A stretch of 64,000 bases of DNA, from assembly GCF_030272615.1 (NCBI RefSeq), contig NC_081408.1, positions 63,360,614 through 63,424,613 on the forward strand. The letters are read 5' to 3'. The translations under genes and the position numbers were made by a program. Positions 1-11,416 of this stretch are shown piece by piece. The stretch comes from Cryptomeria japonica (Eukaryota > Streptophyta > Pinopsida > Cupressales > Cupressaceae). The notes beneath the pieces are model-generated. The model saw nothing but the letters and a program-made list of their open reading frames with translations. It was not told the DNA's origin and ran no database searches. How positions within the stretch are numbered: position 1 is the stretch's first letter; every line of letters begins with the position of its first letter.

Positions 1-3000
1 TTTCTATATGGATACCACAATCCATAGTCAACGGTTCCCTTTAGATACCTAAGAATCTTCTTGACTGCAACCAAGTGGGATTCTCTTGGAATTTTCTAGA
101 ACCTTGCAGAAATTCCAACTATATGTGCAATATTCGGTCTGCTATGCACTACATAGTGCAATTTATCAATCATTGATCGGTATTCGTTCACATCAACTAA
201 TGCTGCATCATCCTCTTTGGATAGTTTACAACCGGTCACCATCAGTGTACCAACGGGTTTGCTATCTTCCATGCCAAAGGTCTTCAACACCTCTTTGACA
301 TACTTGGACTGAGTGATAAAGATTACATCTCTCATCTACTAGATCTGTAGTCTAATGAAGAACTTAATCTCCCCTATAAGTGACATCTCAAACCCTTTCT
401 TCATCTCATCTGCAAACTCATGACTGATCTTGTCATCTCCACCAAAGATAATGTCATCAACAAATACCTCATAGATTAGAATCTGATCGCCTTCAGAATT
501 CAAGTAGATATTGCTATCTTCACTTGTTCTCTCAAATTCAATCTTCACAAGATGGGAATGCAAGCGTTCATACCATGCTCTAGGTGCCTTTTTTAGACCA
601 TATAAGGCTTTATGTAGCCTACACACCATGTCATTATCCTCAGATAGGGAAAACCCATTTGGTTTCTCTATATACACTTCCTCTTCAAGTACACCATTTA
701 GGAATGTAGATTTTACATCCATTTTATATACTTTGAAGCCTTTAAAAGTTGCATATGCTAGAAGCATATGAACTCCTTCCAATCTGGCTACAGGAGCAAA
801 GGTTTCACCATAGTCTTCTCGTTCTTCTTGGGCATATCCTTTGCACACCAGTCTGGCTTTGTTTCTAATCACTATGCCATCCTCATTTAGCTTATTGCTG
901 AAGACCCATTTGTTACCAATGGCATTTTTGTGCTTTGGTCTGGGTACCAAGGACCATGTACCATTTTTCTCTATCTGGTCAAGTTCCTCTTCCATTGCCT
1001 TGATCCAATCTTCATCCTTATGTGCCTCTTTGAATGTTTTAGGCTCGAATTTAGAGATCATGCATGAGTTTTCTCTGAATTTTCTTCTTGTAAGGATTCC
1101 TGCATCCTTATCTCCTATGATCTACTTAGGATCATGATTTAACTTGACATACCGAGGAATGGTCTTGATAGTTTCCTCTTGCTTTTCTTCTTCATCCTCA
1201 TCTCAGTCAGTATCAACATCTATATCTACCGGTGTAGGAACACTATTACTGGTACTCGGTTGACTGACAACCGGTTCCCAGAAGGTTGCAATCGGTTCAC
1301 TTACTGCTTGCTCATTACCGATTTCCTTAGTTTTCTCAGAGGTTTCATCAACTCTTACATTGATGCTTTCCACAATTCTCTAAGTCCTATTGTTGAAACA
1401 CTTGAGAGCTTTGCTCTTGGTGGAATATCCTAGGAATATTCCCTCATCACATTTCGCATCATATTTTCTCTGGTGTTTACTTCTCTTGATTTAACGTTTT
1501 CTACCAAACATTCTAAAGTAGCTAACCATATGTGTCTTATCAGCCCAATACTCATAAGGAGTTTTATCCTTACTTTTCTTGATGAGTACCCAGTTCATTG
1601 TGTAGACTGTAGTGCTCACTGCTTCTCTCCAAAAGGTGTGAGCTACCTTTCCTTGAATCAACATGGTTCTTGCTACTTCAACCACAGTCTGGTTATTCCT
1701 CTCTGCTAGGCCATTCTATTGTGGAGTCCAGGGGGTAGACAATTGCCTCTTGATGCCATATTCTTCACAGTACTCATTGAATTCACTGGAAGTGAATTCC
1801 CCTCCTTGATCAGTTCTCAGGCACTTGATCCTTTTACCACTTTCCTTCTCCACTAATGCTCTGAAAGCTTTAAACTTTACAAAGGCTTTAGACTTGTCTT
1901 TCAAGAATGTGACCCACATCATTCTTGAGTAGTCATCAGTGAGAATCATGAAGTATCTATCACCCTGCACACTTCTAGTTTTCATAAGACCACACAAATC
2001 AGTATGCACAAGATCAAGCAAGTTGTCAGCAATGAAAGATTTACCTTTAAAGGTTGAGGAAGACATTTTCCCTTGTTGACACTCTCTGCACAAGGTATTA
2101 TCCAGTTTGCTTAATACTGACAACCCTCTAACTGCCTTGATCTTACTGGCCTTTACAATTTTATCAAAGTTTACATGGCAGAGTCTCCTATGCCATATCC
2201 AGCTATCATCAAATTTAGCCATAAGACATGTACTTATATTTGCATTCAGATGAAATAGGTTACCTTTGGTCTGCATAGTGGTGGCCACCAATTCACCATC
2301 TTTTCCTTTGATTCTGCAAACTCCATTCTTGAATTCCAGAGTGAGGCCACTATCATTCAGTTGGGCAACACTAAGAAGGTTGTGTCTGAGACCATCAACC
2401 CAGTACACATTGTCAGCACTACTCTTTCCATTCAGAGAGATGGACCCTCTACCTTTGACCATGCATGGTGCATCATTTCCAAAGCAAACCACACCACCAT
2501 CATACTCCTCCAAGGATAGAAACTTGCTCCGGTCACTAGTCATATGGTGATAACTGCCACTGTCAATGATCCACTCACTGGAATTATCAAACCAAGAGAC
2601 AAGAGCCTTCTTGTCTGACACATCTTCTTTGACAGAAACAAACATAATATATTCATTTTCTTCATCCTTTGATTCTTCATCTGTGACACCTTCATCAACT
2701 GCCACAAAACTATTTCTCCAGTTTCCTCCTTTGAATTTCTTGAATGTTTCTGGTTTGTCCTTGTTGTCGCCATTAGGACAGTTTACAGCATTATGTCCTA
2801 TCTAGTTACAAGAAAAGCATTTCAAAGGTAGCTTACCTTTGTATTTGCCAATTCCCTTAGGAAGTTTCCTAGCAAGGAGAGCTTCAAATGCCATCAAAAC
2901 CTCCTCATCATCCATTTCTTTGCTCTGTCTTGGTTCACCACTAGTGCTAGCTTCTTTTCCTTTTCTGGATGTTATAGCAGAGGCTTTAAAAGTTGATTCA

Positions 3001-3608
3001 GTCTTTTGAATACTGCCATCAAAACTATTTAGCTCATAGGCTATCAACTTGGCTATGATGGAGTCCAAGGATACCTTAGTCTTGTCTATTTATCTCAGCT
3101 CCCGAATAGCAGCAACCTTTATTGCATAGACCGGCAATAGGGATCTCAGGATTTTGCTTACCACAGTGGAATCTTCTATTTTACCACCTGCACTCTTGAT
3201 ATCTCCAACAACTGTTTTGATTCTTATTCCATACTATTGAATGGTCTCACCTTCAACCATCTACATATCTTCAAACTTCCCTCTCAAGCTTTCTTCCTTA
3301 GCCTATTTTACATGTTCATCACCACCATAGATATTTTCAAGGGTGTCCCATACCTCTTTGGGATTTACCTTGTCCTGAACATCAATAAACTCAATGTCAG
3401 ATAAACTACTAATTAGGGCTTCCATGACTTGCCCATTTTCTTGTATCTCTCTCTTTTGGTCACCAGTGAGAGTACCGGTAGGGGTAACATAGATATTCTC
3501 AACATAGCTCCTGTGTTGAGCACCCATGCTTTTGATGAATATCTTCATCCTGTCTTTCCAATTATTGAAATTTTCGCTGTTAAACTTTGGACCTTCACTC
3601 TTCATCAT
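1..3608 (-). pseudogene. copia gag-pol polyprotein, decayed by stops only
   Basis: Translating leftwards from 3608, gag is followed by a CX2CX4HX4C zinc knuckle (2778-2819) with a stop inside it, a retropepsin with WIIDSG (DSG at 2556-2564), a GAG-pre-integrase/HHCC region (about 2200-2075, WHRRLCH...CRECQ), the integrase core (VHTDLCG near 2010, RTDQGGEF near 1830), and RT (about 1060-340, with KARLVCKGYAQ, MDVKSTFLNG and FVDDIIFGG in place of the usual YVDD). RNase H begins below about 150. All pieces lie in one minus-strand frame. I count about 13 in-frame stops, roughly ten of them TAG, for example PQ-stop-NGLAER near 1717 and two adjacent TAGs near 340. No frameshift was noticed. Such a protein would copy and integrate the element's own RNA; this copy cannot make it intact. 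The start at 3608 is the first ATG after the primer site and gives the gag-like N-terminus. Confidence 0.92.
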
Positions 3609-3665
3609 TTGACTGGGATCTTTACCTCAAGCGGTTATGATTATAACACAGAGGACTTGGAGGAC

Positions 3666-3677
3666 GCTCTGATACCA
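3666..3677 (-). promoter_or_regulatory. primer binding site (tRNA-iMet type)
   Basis: The minus strand reads TGGTATCAGAGC, the classic plant copia primer site complementary to initiator tRNA-Met, two bases from the LTR end at 3680. It fixes orientation and the LTR boundary. Confidence 0.9.
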
Positions 3678-4195
3678 ATTGATAACTCAATGATAAGAAA
3701 ATAGTACCAAACTGGTACTGAGAGGGGGGGGTGAATCAGTACAGACAAAAATATAGTCCAAAACTAGTTTGACAGCAAACATTTCAAAAGACTGTTAGAT
3801 AGTGAAACTGGTTTGAAATAGAGAGCAAACGATAAAGCTAAGAATGTCTGAGACAAGCATTAATCAGTTACTAACTTAGCTTTTCACTCAACTTGAGACT
3901 ACACTACCATTTCACCCTTATGCATAAATAGGTGATCTATCATCTGATCATAATAACAGCTAGTTCAACACGTTTTATTGATAGGCATAAAACACAGAAC
4001 CATCATATGCTTGACAAACAATAGCAAAGCATCACAAGATAAAAGCATCACACATGACACAATTATTTTTCATGTGGAAACCCAACTGGGAAAAACCATG
4101 GTGGGGATGAATACCCACAAGCTGTTTTTGAACTCTTTGGAAGTCCGCTCTATTAGGAGCCTTGTCCGGTTAGAGACATTACAATAGGTTCTGCT

Positions 4196-4396
4196 AGGAA
4201 CTAATCTTGTTAGAGATCACCCGGTTAAGGGATGGCTACAATACCCGATTAAGGGTTAAACCTTGTTAAAGGTTACCTTGTTAGAGGATTTCAAGAACTC
4301 AATAGCTAAGGGCTTCAAACTCAGTAGCTTAGAGTTACCCTATTAAAGGATTTTCAGCAAGCCAGTTAAAGCTACCCTGTTAAGGGATTTTCCAAC
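4196..4396. repeat. degenerate short tandem repeat inside copia LTR
   Basis: About eight imperfect copies of a ~20-bp phrase built around 'cc(c/t)tgttaa(a/g)ggatt' follow one another, with variants such as ccggttaagggat and cctattaaaggat. In minus orientation this is the transcribed R/U5 half of the LTR. No coding potential. Confidence 0.7.
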
Positions 4397-4997
4397 TATT
4401 GAGGTGGTTAGAGATCAACAAGTATTACAATGATCTGGTAACAACACTCAATTCCAATGCAGATCCACTTAAGCTCCTCTTTTCCTTCTGCACTTACACT
4501 CTGCAGGTATCACTTCTCTCATTTTGTTCTGGCAAGAATCACGTATCCCTTCTCTTGGATACTCACACACAACTTTTGCCAACAACCCTAGAAAGAGTCA
4601 CAACATCGACCTTATAGAAAATAGTTAGGTTGGTAGCATAAACCCTAAACCCTAAACCTAATAGGTGAAGGAGTTCAAATGGTTCAATCCTGACCGTTGA
4701 GCATGCTGCATTAATCGCCATTGTTCATTTTCCACCATTTTCATGGTGGCTGATAACCCATCACATGTTATCAACATTTTATAGTCTTCTCATATTCCTG
4801 AGGTAGATAGGCAAGATCTTCTTCATGCACGATCCTTCATGTACACAAGGCTTATGTGGCAACACAATCTTGTTCTTTGTTATCATGCTAACTCATCGCA
4901 CAAAGTCACTGATTGAGCCACATAGGCTTGAAGCACTTCAACCAGAAACCCTAAAGTTTAGACTATGAATCGGTAGTCATTCAATGCTTCCATGTGC

Positions 4998-5110
4998 CAG
5001 TTCCCATAACCATATGCCGGTTCACCTTTGAATAAGGAAATCGCTTCATTTTGGCACAAATGTCGGTTCATAGTGTTATATCAGTTCTCACATATGCCGG
5101 TTCACAGCTC
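4998..5110. repeat. cluster of atgccggttca motifs in copia U3
   Basis: Near the U3 tip of the LTR the phrase tgccggttca occurs in about five variants (tgccagttcc, tgccggttca, tgtcggttca, tatcagttct, tgccggttca) at 20-35 bp spacing. The intact copies contain CpG in a CpG-poor context. Possible repeated promoter or enhancer elements; function is inference. Confidence 0.6.
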
Positions 5111-5137
5111 TACAACATATTGACATCAATGACAACA

Positions 5138-6406
5138 TACAAAATCATTATGTCCTCTTACCTGTTCACATAATGCCAATAGTAAGTATGGTCTCCCTTT
5201 GAACCCGTATACCTTGACTTGTGTGCAGTCTGAAAAACAATACCAATCTCCCCAATTGTGTTCAGTTGAGGGATCTTCGGCGAAATCTTTTGGTCTTAGG
5301 AATCTTTGAACCTCTGGTGCAAGGGTATGATCACATGAGCATCCCAATAGTCTATATAATGGCTTCATAAAGAACTCCTCAAAATGCCAATATTGATTAT
5401 TCACATACCTCTGGTCCCATGAAGAAACCCATAGTTGCATTGGTTTTCTCATCCCAACATTGTCATATGTCCTAACACATAACTCTTCTGGCCATAACCA
5501 TTCATCTTGGCCCACATACAATAGCATATGCATAAGTAAGGAATAATGCTTGAAATCAACATTGATGACATCCCCCTTTAACCTTTCTAACCCATGATTC
5601 AAAACCTCAACCAAATAAGCAGAAAAATCAAAGAAGCAGGGGTCCTTAGACTGCAAATCGGCACAAATGACCATGGCTACAATATCCATCAAATGATGGG
5701 CTTTTATCCCTAGCACTTGGGCAACACAGTAATAGGTATACTTGAAATATGGATGGAAAGAGTTGACATCATAGGGAGCTTTGTCATCCTGACCTAGTGG
5801 CACTAAGGACCCTGCATTCCTAGGTCTATGTATAGGGAGTCTCCACATTTTGTAAATGTGCTCTAGGTTAAAATATTCACCTATTAACTTCTTGAGGTCA
5901 ATCAATTCTTCAAATCCCCAATCCAACTCGAACACAGTGTCAATAACCTCCTTTCTGATTGCAAGAATTGGCTCACCCATGTAGTTATATATAGTCCTAG
6001 TTTTAGGGTCATAATTGTTTGCCAATGCCTTCATGAGCTCCACATTCATGAATACATTAGCCACAACTAACCTTCCTAAGTTCAATCACCATAAATTATT
6101 GATAGGTTGAGGGGAAACTCTTCTGTTGTACCCATATATGAATACTTCATACCCTCTCAATTTTGTCCATATGTCTCCAAGATCCTCAAACCGGTCCTCC
6201 AGGCCTTCCTCATCAACTCTAATCTTATTGGACCTAAAACTAGATGATGGGCACTGGTCAATTAGGTCCTGGGCCAAAGAACACCCTTCCCTTTTCTGTC
6301 TTTTAGGCTTTTCTTCTGCAGCGATAGGTTCTTTTCCCTTTCTAGTCTTATTAGTTTTAGATGATGATTCTATTTGAATTTTAAAAAAGAGGTCTTGTGC
6401 AAACAA
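5138..6406 (-). pseudogene. unknown retroelement-associated protein, N-terminal half, cut by copia insertion
   Basis: Read leftwards, about 420 codons with two adjacent stops near 6085. I do not recognise a named domain. It aligns by eye with the plus-strand frame at 54100-55080. Shared blocks include LVVANVFM / LVVLGVFMD, NYDPKTRTI / NYDLVTRSI, YSLLMHMLL / YSLLMHLFL, RFLRPKDFAEDPS / EFIRPKEFAESIK, HNWGD and VYGFKGRPYLL / VFGFKSTPFLL. The first part (to about 6090) is lysine-rich and hydrophilic, the rest globular. No signal peptide or membrane span is evident. No ATG is visible at the left of the lysine-rich part; an upstream exon or mutated start is possible. Translation ends where copia sequence begins (5137). 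Two independent copies with conserved blocks argue that this was once a real element protein. Confidence 0.65.
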
Positions 6407-6539
6407 CTTACTTGGAATTACTAAGCTTTATCTATGAATTCACCCAATTCCTACTTTCAGTTCATCGCCTATGAATTCCTTAATGCTGTGTCCTTTGATG
6501 TTGATCCACTACTTATGGTCTATTTAATCAGTTAGTAAT

Positions 6540-7580
6540 GGTTGTTTTGGACAACGGTCACTCGGCCACACATTCGAATTTAATGGTGATGTGACATTTC
6601 ATGGGATTTGTTTCTGATTTTTGCGGCAATCAATAATCATTTCGATGAGGATATGTCTTTCGATCATTTGTTTCTTTAGTCCATCGATCTCTTTGTTTCT
6701 ATCGACAATACTTTTGTTTCGAATATTACTTCAATCAACTATTTTTTCCCTTCATCGAAATACTATATTCGGTTAGTATGGTTGTCTCCTCATCGAAACA
6801 TATCTGATATCCATTGGGTCTTATGTCGAAGAAACCTTGGGCTTTGGTGTCCTCCTTTATTTTTCCATCGAAATACTTCTTTCATCGATATCACTATGCT
6901 CCGTTGATGAATGAGTCTATTATCTCACTGATAAAGTTACATCAGCAAAACCACGCATATCGAGAACATGCCTTTTAACCTCCTCAAAAACTATATCCTC
7001 ATCTATATCTTTTATCGATGTAGCTTCCTTTTGTCTGATCGATATTATTCTTTCAATGAAAATGCTCCTTTTGGTGGGTCCTGTTTATGTTGCACCGATA
7101 GTATTATTTCCTCAAGAACTTTTCCCATCAATGAAGACCCTCTCTACTTTCTTTGATATCTTTTGTTGATGAAGTTATTATCTTTGGTGAGTCCTTTCTG
7201 GAATTCATCGGTGTTTCCTTCCTTCGATGGCTCTTTTATATCAATGAGACATCGTTGGGTCTCATCGATCCGAATTCAAAAGGTATCGATGAGACCCAAC
7301 GATGTCTCATTGATATAAAAGAGCCATCGAAGGAAGGAAACGTTGACATCGATAATAATTATTTTTTTGATAAAAATTATGATCGTTGGAATTACGATGA
7401 ATGCCATGCTTTCGACCGACGATGTAATCAGTAGAGATACAACATCGACATAGTCCATTGGATTGTCATATTTCCGATGGGCATGGCATCGTCAACCAAT
7501 TTGACGGTGAGTTTTTGACAATTTATTTTGTTGGCACTCCGATGAAAATTCATCGCAAATCCGACAAATGGCTGTCGGAA
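6540..7580. repeat. non-coding leader with clustered catcga/tcgat motifs
   Basis: More than twenty occurrences of catcga(a/t) or its complement tcgatg occur here, at irregular 15-60 bp spacing, in sequence otherwise poor in CpG. It lies directly upstream of the minus-strand unknown frame at 6406-5138. There is no credible coding capacity; short open frames at 6968-7458 are by-products of the repeats. Comparable in position to the gcgaaat cluster at 51930-53480. Confidence 0.6.
7213..7341. repeat. perfect 57-bp inverted repeat (hairpin), 15-nt loop
   Basis: Arms 7213-7269 and 7285-7341 are exact reverse complements over 57 bp, separated by ccgaattcaaaaggt. Either strand's transcript could fold into a 57-bp perfect hairpin. 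The arms carry the local catcga motif several times. Matching stops abruptly at both outer ends. No target duplication was found. Confidence 0.95.
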
Positions 7581-7599
7581 ATAAGCTCAATTTAATCTC

Positions 7600-8504
7600 C
7601 TTTTATGTATCATTTATTAATTGATTTATCTGTATCCAAAGATACATTTTACGTTTTACATGGAAGCCAAAATATTTAAGAATTACATGATGAATTCAAC
7701 TCAAATTTTATGAAAGATCCAAGCTAGTAAGAAATAATAGGAAAATGTTTAGAAAGAACTAATCTAGTCGTACAATGCAAGTTCTTATTATACTTTCTTA
7801 AGGAATTCCTCGTTCAATGTGTATAGGATAATAGCTGCAACTAATTGTCCATAGAGTAATCTGTTGTTATAAAAAAAAAGAGAAATGGATGTATCAATGT
7901 AGGTGCCTTGGGGATCTTCTTAACACTATAAATTATAGAAAAAAAATTAAATGGAAATTTAAGCCATTGTAAAACTTCTACATAGTAATAGATCCTTGCT
8001 TTCTTATCCCAAATTTTAATTTTTACCCATATCAACATCAAAGAAGAGGATGATTCTTTGGAGGACAATATCTCAAAGTTGTGCACTTTTTGAGAAATAG
8101 AAATAACCATGTTAATTACCCATTATTATATTTTAATATAACATTTTTGAAAGACCTGTATAATTGACATGCCTTTTCCTTAAAGCTTTATTTTTTAATT
8201 TTTAATTCATTTAAGTATATAGTTTCACATTATCTAATAGCTAGAATTAATTGAATCCATGATGAAATTGTCATAGTATTAGTAATGATTTATAGAATAT
8301 CAAGAATTCCCACTTAGAAATTTGTATATTTGAAAAACGAAGAAGGGTGGACTAGCACTAACATTAATTTGTGACAAGATACATGAAAAAAAGAAACTAA
8401 AAATAAAAAATAATATATCATTTCATAGTGATTTACATGGAGAAAATTCATTTAGAAGAAAAAACCTACACTCAAAAGAAACTCAATATATTATCTAGTA
8501 ATTA
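7600..8504. other. gene-free AT-rich stretch
   Basis: No reading frame or structural RNA can be supported. The end (8430-8504) matches 9930-10005 in the same orientation (gattta-c-tgg ... cctacactc ... caatatattat), a fragment of a third LTR family. Confidence 0.6.
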
Positions 8505-8509
8505 ATAGT

Positions 8510-9284
8510 TGTTGGTATTATGGATGTGTTTCATTAGTTTTGTCATTGATGTCAACACTCATCCTTCTAGAGATCTATGGTTATGTTGAACCAGCACGTT
8601 GTGTTCACTGGCACTAATGAAGACTTGTTTGTATTTGATTTTATTGTAATATTCTTAGTGAGTTGACCTACACATTTGGTCTTAGGTTTTGTATCTATGT
8701 AAGATCTCATTTGTGAGATGATAGAAGGGATATGGTATGTAAGGTTATGGCATTGTAACATGGTATGTGTGAATATTGAAGATCATATGAGTAGACCATA
8801 GAGAAGGTTCAAGAAAGGTTTGAAGGTGATTATCAAAGCTTAACCAATAATGAATCTAGCATTAGAGATGCTATTTTGAGTAGTACATTATTTGAGGATT
8901 TAACCATCCTACTGTAGTCATTGCGACTCCCATTTGAGAAGTGTGCTCTAGGCAGTTGGCCATTGTGCATGTGCAGACCCCATTTGTATACACATACTAT
9001 CTACAATAGTATGATCTAATTGTGGGTAAGGTTTCCCACTATGGTTTTTCCCCTTACAGGGTTTCCATGTTAAAATCTCCATGTTATGTGTTGTGGATAT
9101 TATTTCTCTTTTTGTTTCATGCATTAAGTTTCACCGATATTCATATTAACTATTAATTTGTTAACTGACAATAAGTTTGGTTTACCGATATTTAGTGTCA
9201 AGTTTAATTAAGTTGTATTTGTGTTGTAATTCATAGATAACTGATTCACTCCCCCCCCTCTCAATTGCCTTCCAGTTCCTAACA
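8510..9284 (+). mobile_element. solo copia-type LTR with 5-bp target duplication
   Basis: 775 bp, starting TGTTGGTATT and ending TTCCTAACA, flanked by perfect ATAGT duplications (8505-8509 and 9285-9289). It contains the ATGGTTTTTCCCC segment near 9040 and a C-rich run before the 3' end (about 9249-9260), as in the minus-strand copia LTRs here, so it reads on the plus strand. No internal region remains, so LTR-LTR recombination probably removed it. Confidence 0.92.
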
Positions 9285-9304
9285 ATAGTTACAACAAAAT
9301 ATTA

Positions 9305-9810
9305 ATGTCTAAAAATTTTATAAGAAAATGCAGGCCCAATTTCAAATTTGAGGATATTGATAGTGATGATGATGTGACTCAAGATAATAGGGATGAAGAG
9401 AATAAATATGCTAGTAGCTCCAACCCCAAGAGATCTATTAGGCTTGTGGGTTGATCAATGGGTAAAGGAAAAGAGAAGGAGAATGTGAATGATAATGAGA
9501 ACAAGTCTAGGATAGATGACTATGAAAAATATAAGGACATGGATATCTTGGAGTAGACAAATAGTAGTAAGGTAGTTAAGTCTCATCACTTGGACAATAC
9601 AAAGATAACCCCATTGACCTAACTAGAGAAGTGCACCAAATTGGTGATCCCAATACTTGCACCAAATATTATGCTACTATGATTGAACTTTAAGTGTTGA
9701 AGGTGAAGGTCTTGGACCTTGAAAATAAGTTGGTGAGTGCCTTGAGGTTTAGCACAAAATACAATACTTTGTCATGTTTTGGGCAAACTTATTGTAAGGA
9801 AGTTAAGTAA
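9305..9810 (+). pseudogene. decayed reading-frame fragment, unknown hydrophilic protein
   Basis: Beginning at an ATG at 9305 the frame reads MSKNFIRKCRPNFKFEDID, then an aspartate-rich run and a lysine/glutamate-rich stretch for about 100 codons, interrupted by TGA near 9453 and TAG near 9554. After a stop and an apparent frameshift near 9630 a second segment (KYYATMIEL, KVKVLDLENKLVSALRF) has leucine/lysine heptad character suggestive of a coiled coil. I do not recognise the family. It begins 16 bp after the solo LTR's target duplication, so that LTR landed just upstream of its first codon. It may be an accessory retroelement protein; confidence is low. Confidence 0.35.
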
Positions 9811-9839
9811 TGGAACAACTTCCTACACTAACCTTCATA

Positions 9840-10530
9840 GGAGGATAATGCAACAAATTTTTCAGATTGTTACAATAGTTATAAAAACTTAAAAGAAATA
9901 GAAAAATAGCATTCATACCACAACACAATGATTTACCTGGGGAAAGCCCTTTCTAGAGAAAAACCCTACACTCCAAAAGTTGCCCAATATATTATTTAGA
10001 AATCACTAAAAAATTATAATATACTTGTAGATCAAACTCTTCACATGGGTACCATCAACAAGAGATTCAAAGGTTACTCAATAGCTATTAGACTCTTACA
10101 TACAATCTCTATCTCACAAACCTCATATATAGGAGATACAATATATGAAGACATCAAACAATATTACAAAACATGGGCTAAACTACTCAACAAAGTGTAA
10201 CCAACCTTGTATCCTATCTAGATGCCCTATGACATGTCAAAAAAAACATCAACACGTGTAATTCCTTTTTGCAACTCATTTATGTGTTTGATGTAATTTT
10301 ATATTTTATATTTAAGGAGACCCAACTTCCAGAGGCCATAACTTGTTAAGTGGGTGTTCAATTGATAAATTGTTTGAAGTGCTAGAAAGATCATAATATC
10401 CTCTATCACCTCATAACCTACTATGTTAGTTAAACCTAATTTTTAGGGCATTTTAGAGGGTCTAAAGTCCTCAAAATTAAATTTAAACCTTTCATTGCAG
10501 CTTCCAAAAAAGAAAAAATTAATATCTTTA
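9840..10530. repeat. decayed LTR-like sequence, no gene
   Basis: Contains the second copy (9930-10005) of the LTR fragment seen at 8430-8504. The two copies flank the 9305 frame and the solo LTR. Nothing coding is seen. Confidence 0.4.
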
Positions 10531-10539
10531 AAATTTGTT

Positions 10540-11144
10540 TAACAAACTAGAGTACTAAGAGGGAAGAGTTGGTGAATCAATATTCGACTTCAAATTCTAA
10601 AACTAAAATAGATAATATTAAGATCATGACTTAATCTTAATTAAGACATAAATTAATTGTATAACACAGCCACATAAGAGACACCAAAGATTTTTGTACA
10701 TGGAAAACCCAATAAGCGAAGAACAACAGAGAGGGTTAACTCTCAAGATAATATAACTAGTTATATGAGATTAAAAAAATAGGCTCACTGCTAGGGGGCT
10801 CACTGCTCGAAGAGGTCACTGGTCGAAGAGCTTATCTCTTAGATACAAAATGGCTTATTTCCAAAAAGTGTGAGCTAAGAAAAATGCATCTATACATGCA
10901 TCAAATCAGTTCTAGTTGAACCTCAGATAAAATACCAAAAACTCATAATAGATATGGTTAAGAACTTTTGCAACACACTTCACCAACTTGCTGCACTAAT
11001 ATGCTCATACCAAAACCTGTCTTTGATTATATTGCTTACCACTTTATTCTTTTCTTATTCTTACTTACACTTTTGTAATATACGAAATTCATCATACAAC
11101 CTTACAAACTCTCTCTTCACCTCATCATACATCATAAGGAAGAT

Positions 11145-11145
<1 letters not shown>
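10540..11145 (-). repeat. probable degraded copia-type LTR, minus strand
   Basis: Holds phrases in the same order as the other minus-strand copia LTRs: a purine-rich run then 'ggtgaatcaatattc' (10567-10590), and 'tacatggaaaacccaataagcgaa' split near 10700. No primer site or coding frame. Boundaries are approximate. Confidence 0.35.
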
Positions 11146-11197
<52 letters not shown>

Positions 11198-11206
11198 TGT
11201 GTGTGT
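11146..11206. repeat. (CA)n-(GT)n microsatellite palindrome
   Basis: About 49 bases of alternating CA (11146-11194) switch to GT (11195-11206), making a 12-bp-arm perfect palindrome centred on ACGT. The open frame across it is meaningless. Confidence 0.95.
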
Positions 11207-11323
11207 ATGAATTTTAGAAACAAAAATCAAGTTGACCTCTTGGTGCAAGAGAACTAAGTTGTTGTTCAAATTTTGATGTCATTTAGGGCTAAATGGATAG
11301 GGTCTATGCATAACAAAGACATG

Positions 11324-11416
11324 TGTCCTGCCTGTGAAGTGTGATACTTGTAGCTGCAACATGAACACTCAATAGATCATTACAAGCATGGTTAGAAAAT
11401 AAGAAGAAAATGAAAG
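11324..11416 (-). repeat. element B 3' LTR, terminal 93 bp (U5 end)
   Basis: Matches the first 93 bp of the 5' LTR at 37571-37663 (tgcctgtgaagtgtgatac..., ...agatcattacaagcatgg...) and stops exactly where element A begins. Preceded by the ACATG target copy. Confidence 0.92.

Larger units (their letters stand above)
1..5137 (-). mobile_element. Ty1/copia LTR retrotransposon, truncated by window edge
   Basis: The element reads on the minus strand: 5' LTR (3680-5137), primer binding site (3666-3677), gag, protease, integrase, RT and the beginning of RNase H, which runs off the left edge. The order protease-integrase-RT is diagnostic of Ty1/copia. Sequences resemble the Tnt1-like polyproteins common in plants. 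The right end (5137/5138) interrupts the reading frame at 5138-6406, so this element is the younger of the two. The 3' LTR and left target duplication lie outside the window. Confidence 0.93.
3680..5137 (-). repeat. 5' LTR of the copia element
   Basis: On the minus strand the LTR begins TGTTGTCATTGATG at 5137 and ends ATTGAGTTATCA at 3680, next to the primer site. Length is 1,458 bp. It contains the G-rich run followed by TGAATCAGTAC (about 3722-3741) and the 'ACCATGGTTTTTCCCAG' segment (minus) near 4100, both also seen in the other copia-type LTRs at 8510-9284 and 49525-51366. The partner LTR is outside the window, so age cannot be estimated. Confidence 0.88.
5138..7600 (-). mobile_element. 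fragment of a Ty3/gypsy-type element related to G1 (right edge uncertain)
   Basis: This segment has the same layout as the 51.7-57.5 kb part of element G1: a motif-rich non-coding leader (about 6540-7580, read leftwards) followed by an unknown reading frame (6406-5138) alignable to the G1 frame at 53868-57500. No gag, protease or RT is attached, because the copia element at 1-5137 cuts it. The right boundary is a guess; no clear terminal repeat was found. Confidence 0.5.

Noticed and set aside
4638-4662. Telomere-like ccctaaaccctaaacc
   Set aside because: Only about two and a half units inside a copia LTR; too short to call an interstitial telomere.
7153-7458. Opposed open frames with the same peptide on both strands
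   Set aside because: Product of the perfect inverted repeat at 7213-7341, not two genes.
10954-11217. 87-codon frame ending in a His-Thr run
   Set aside because: Half of it is the CA microsatellite.
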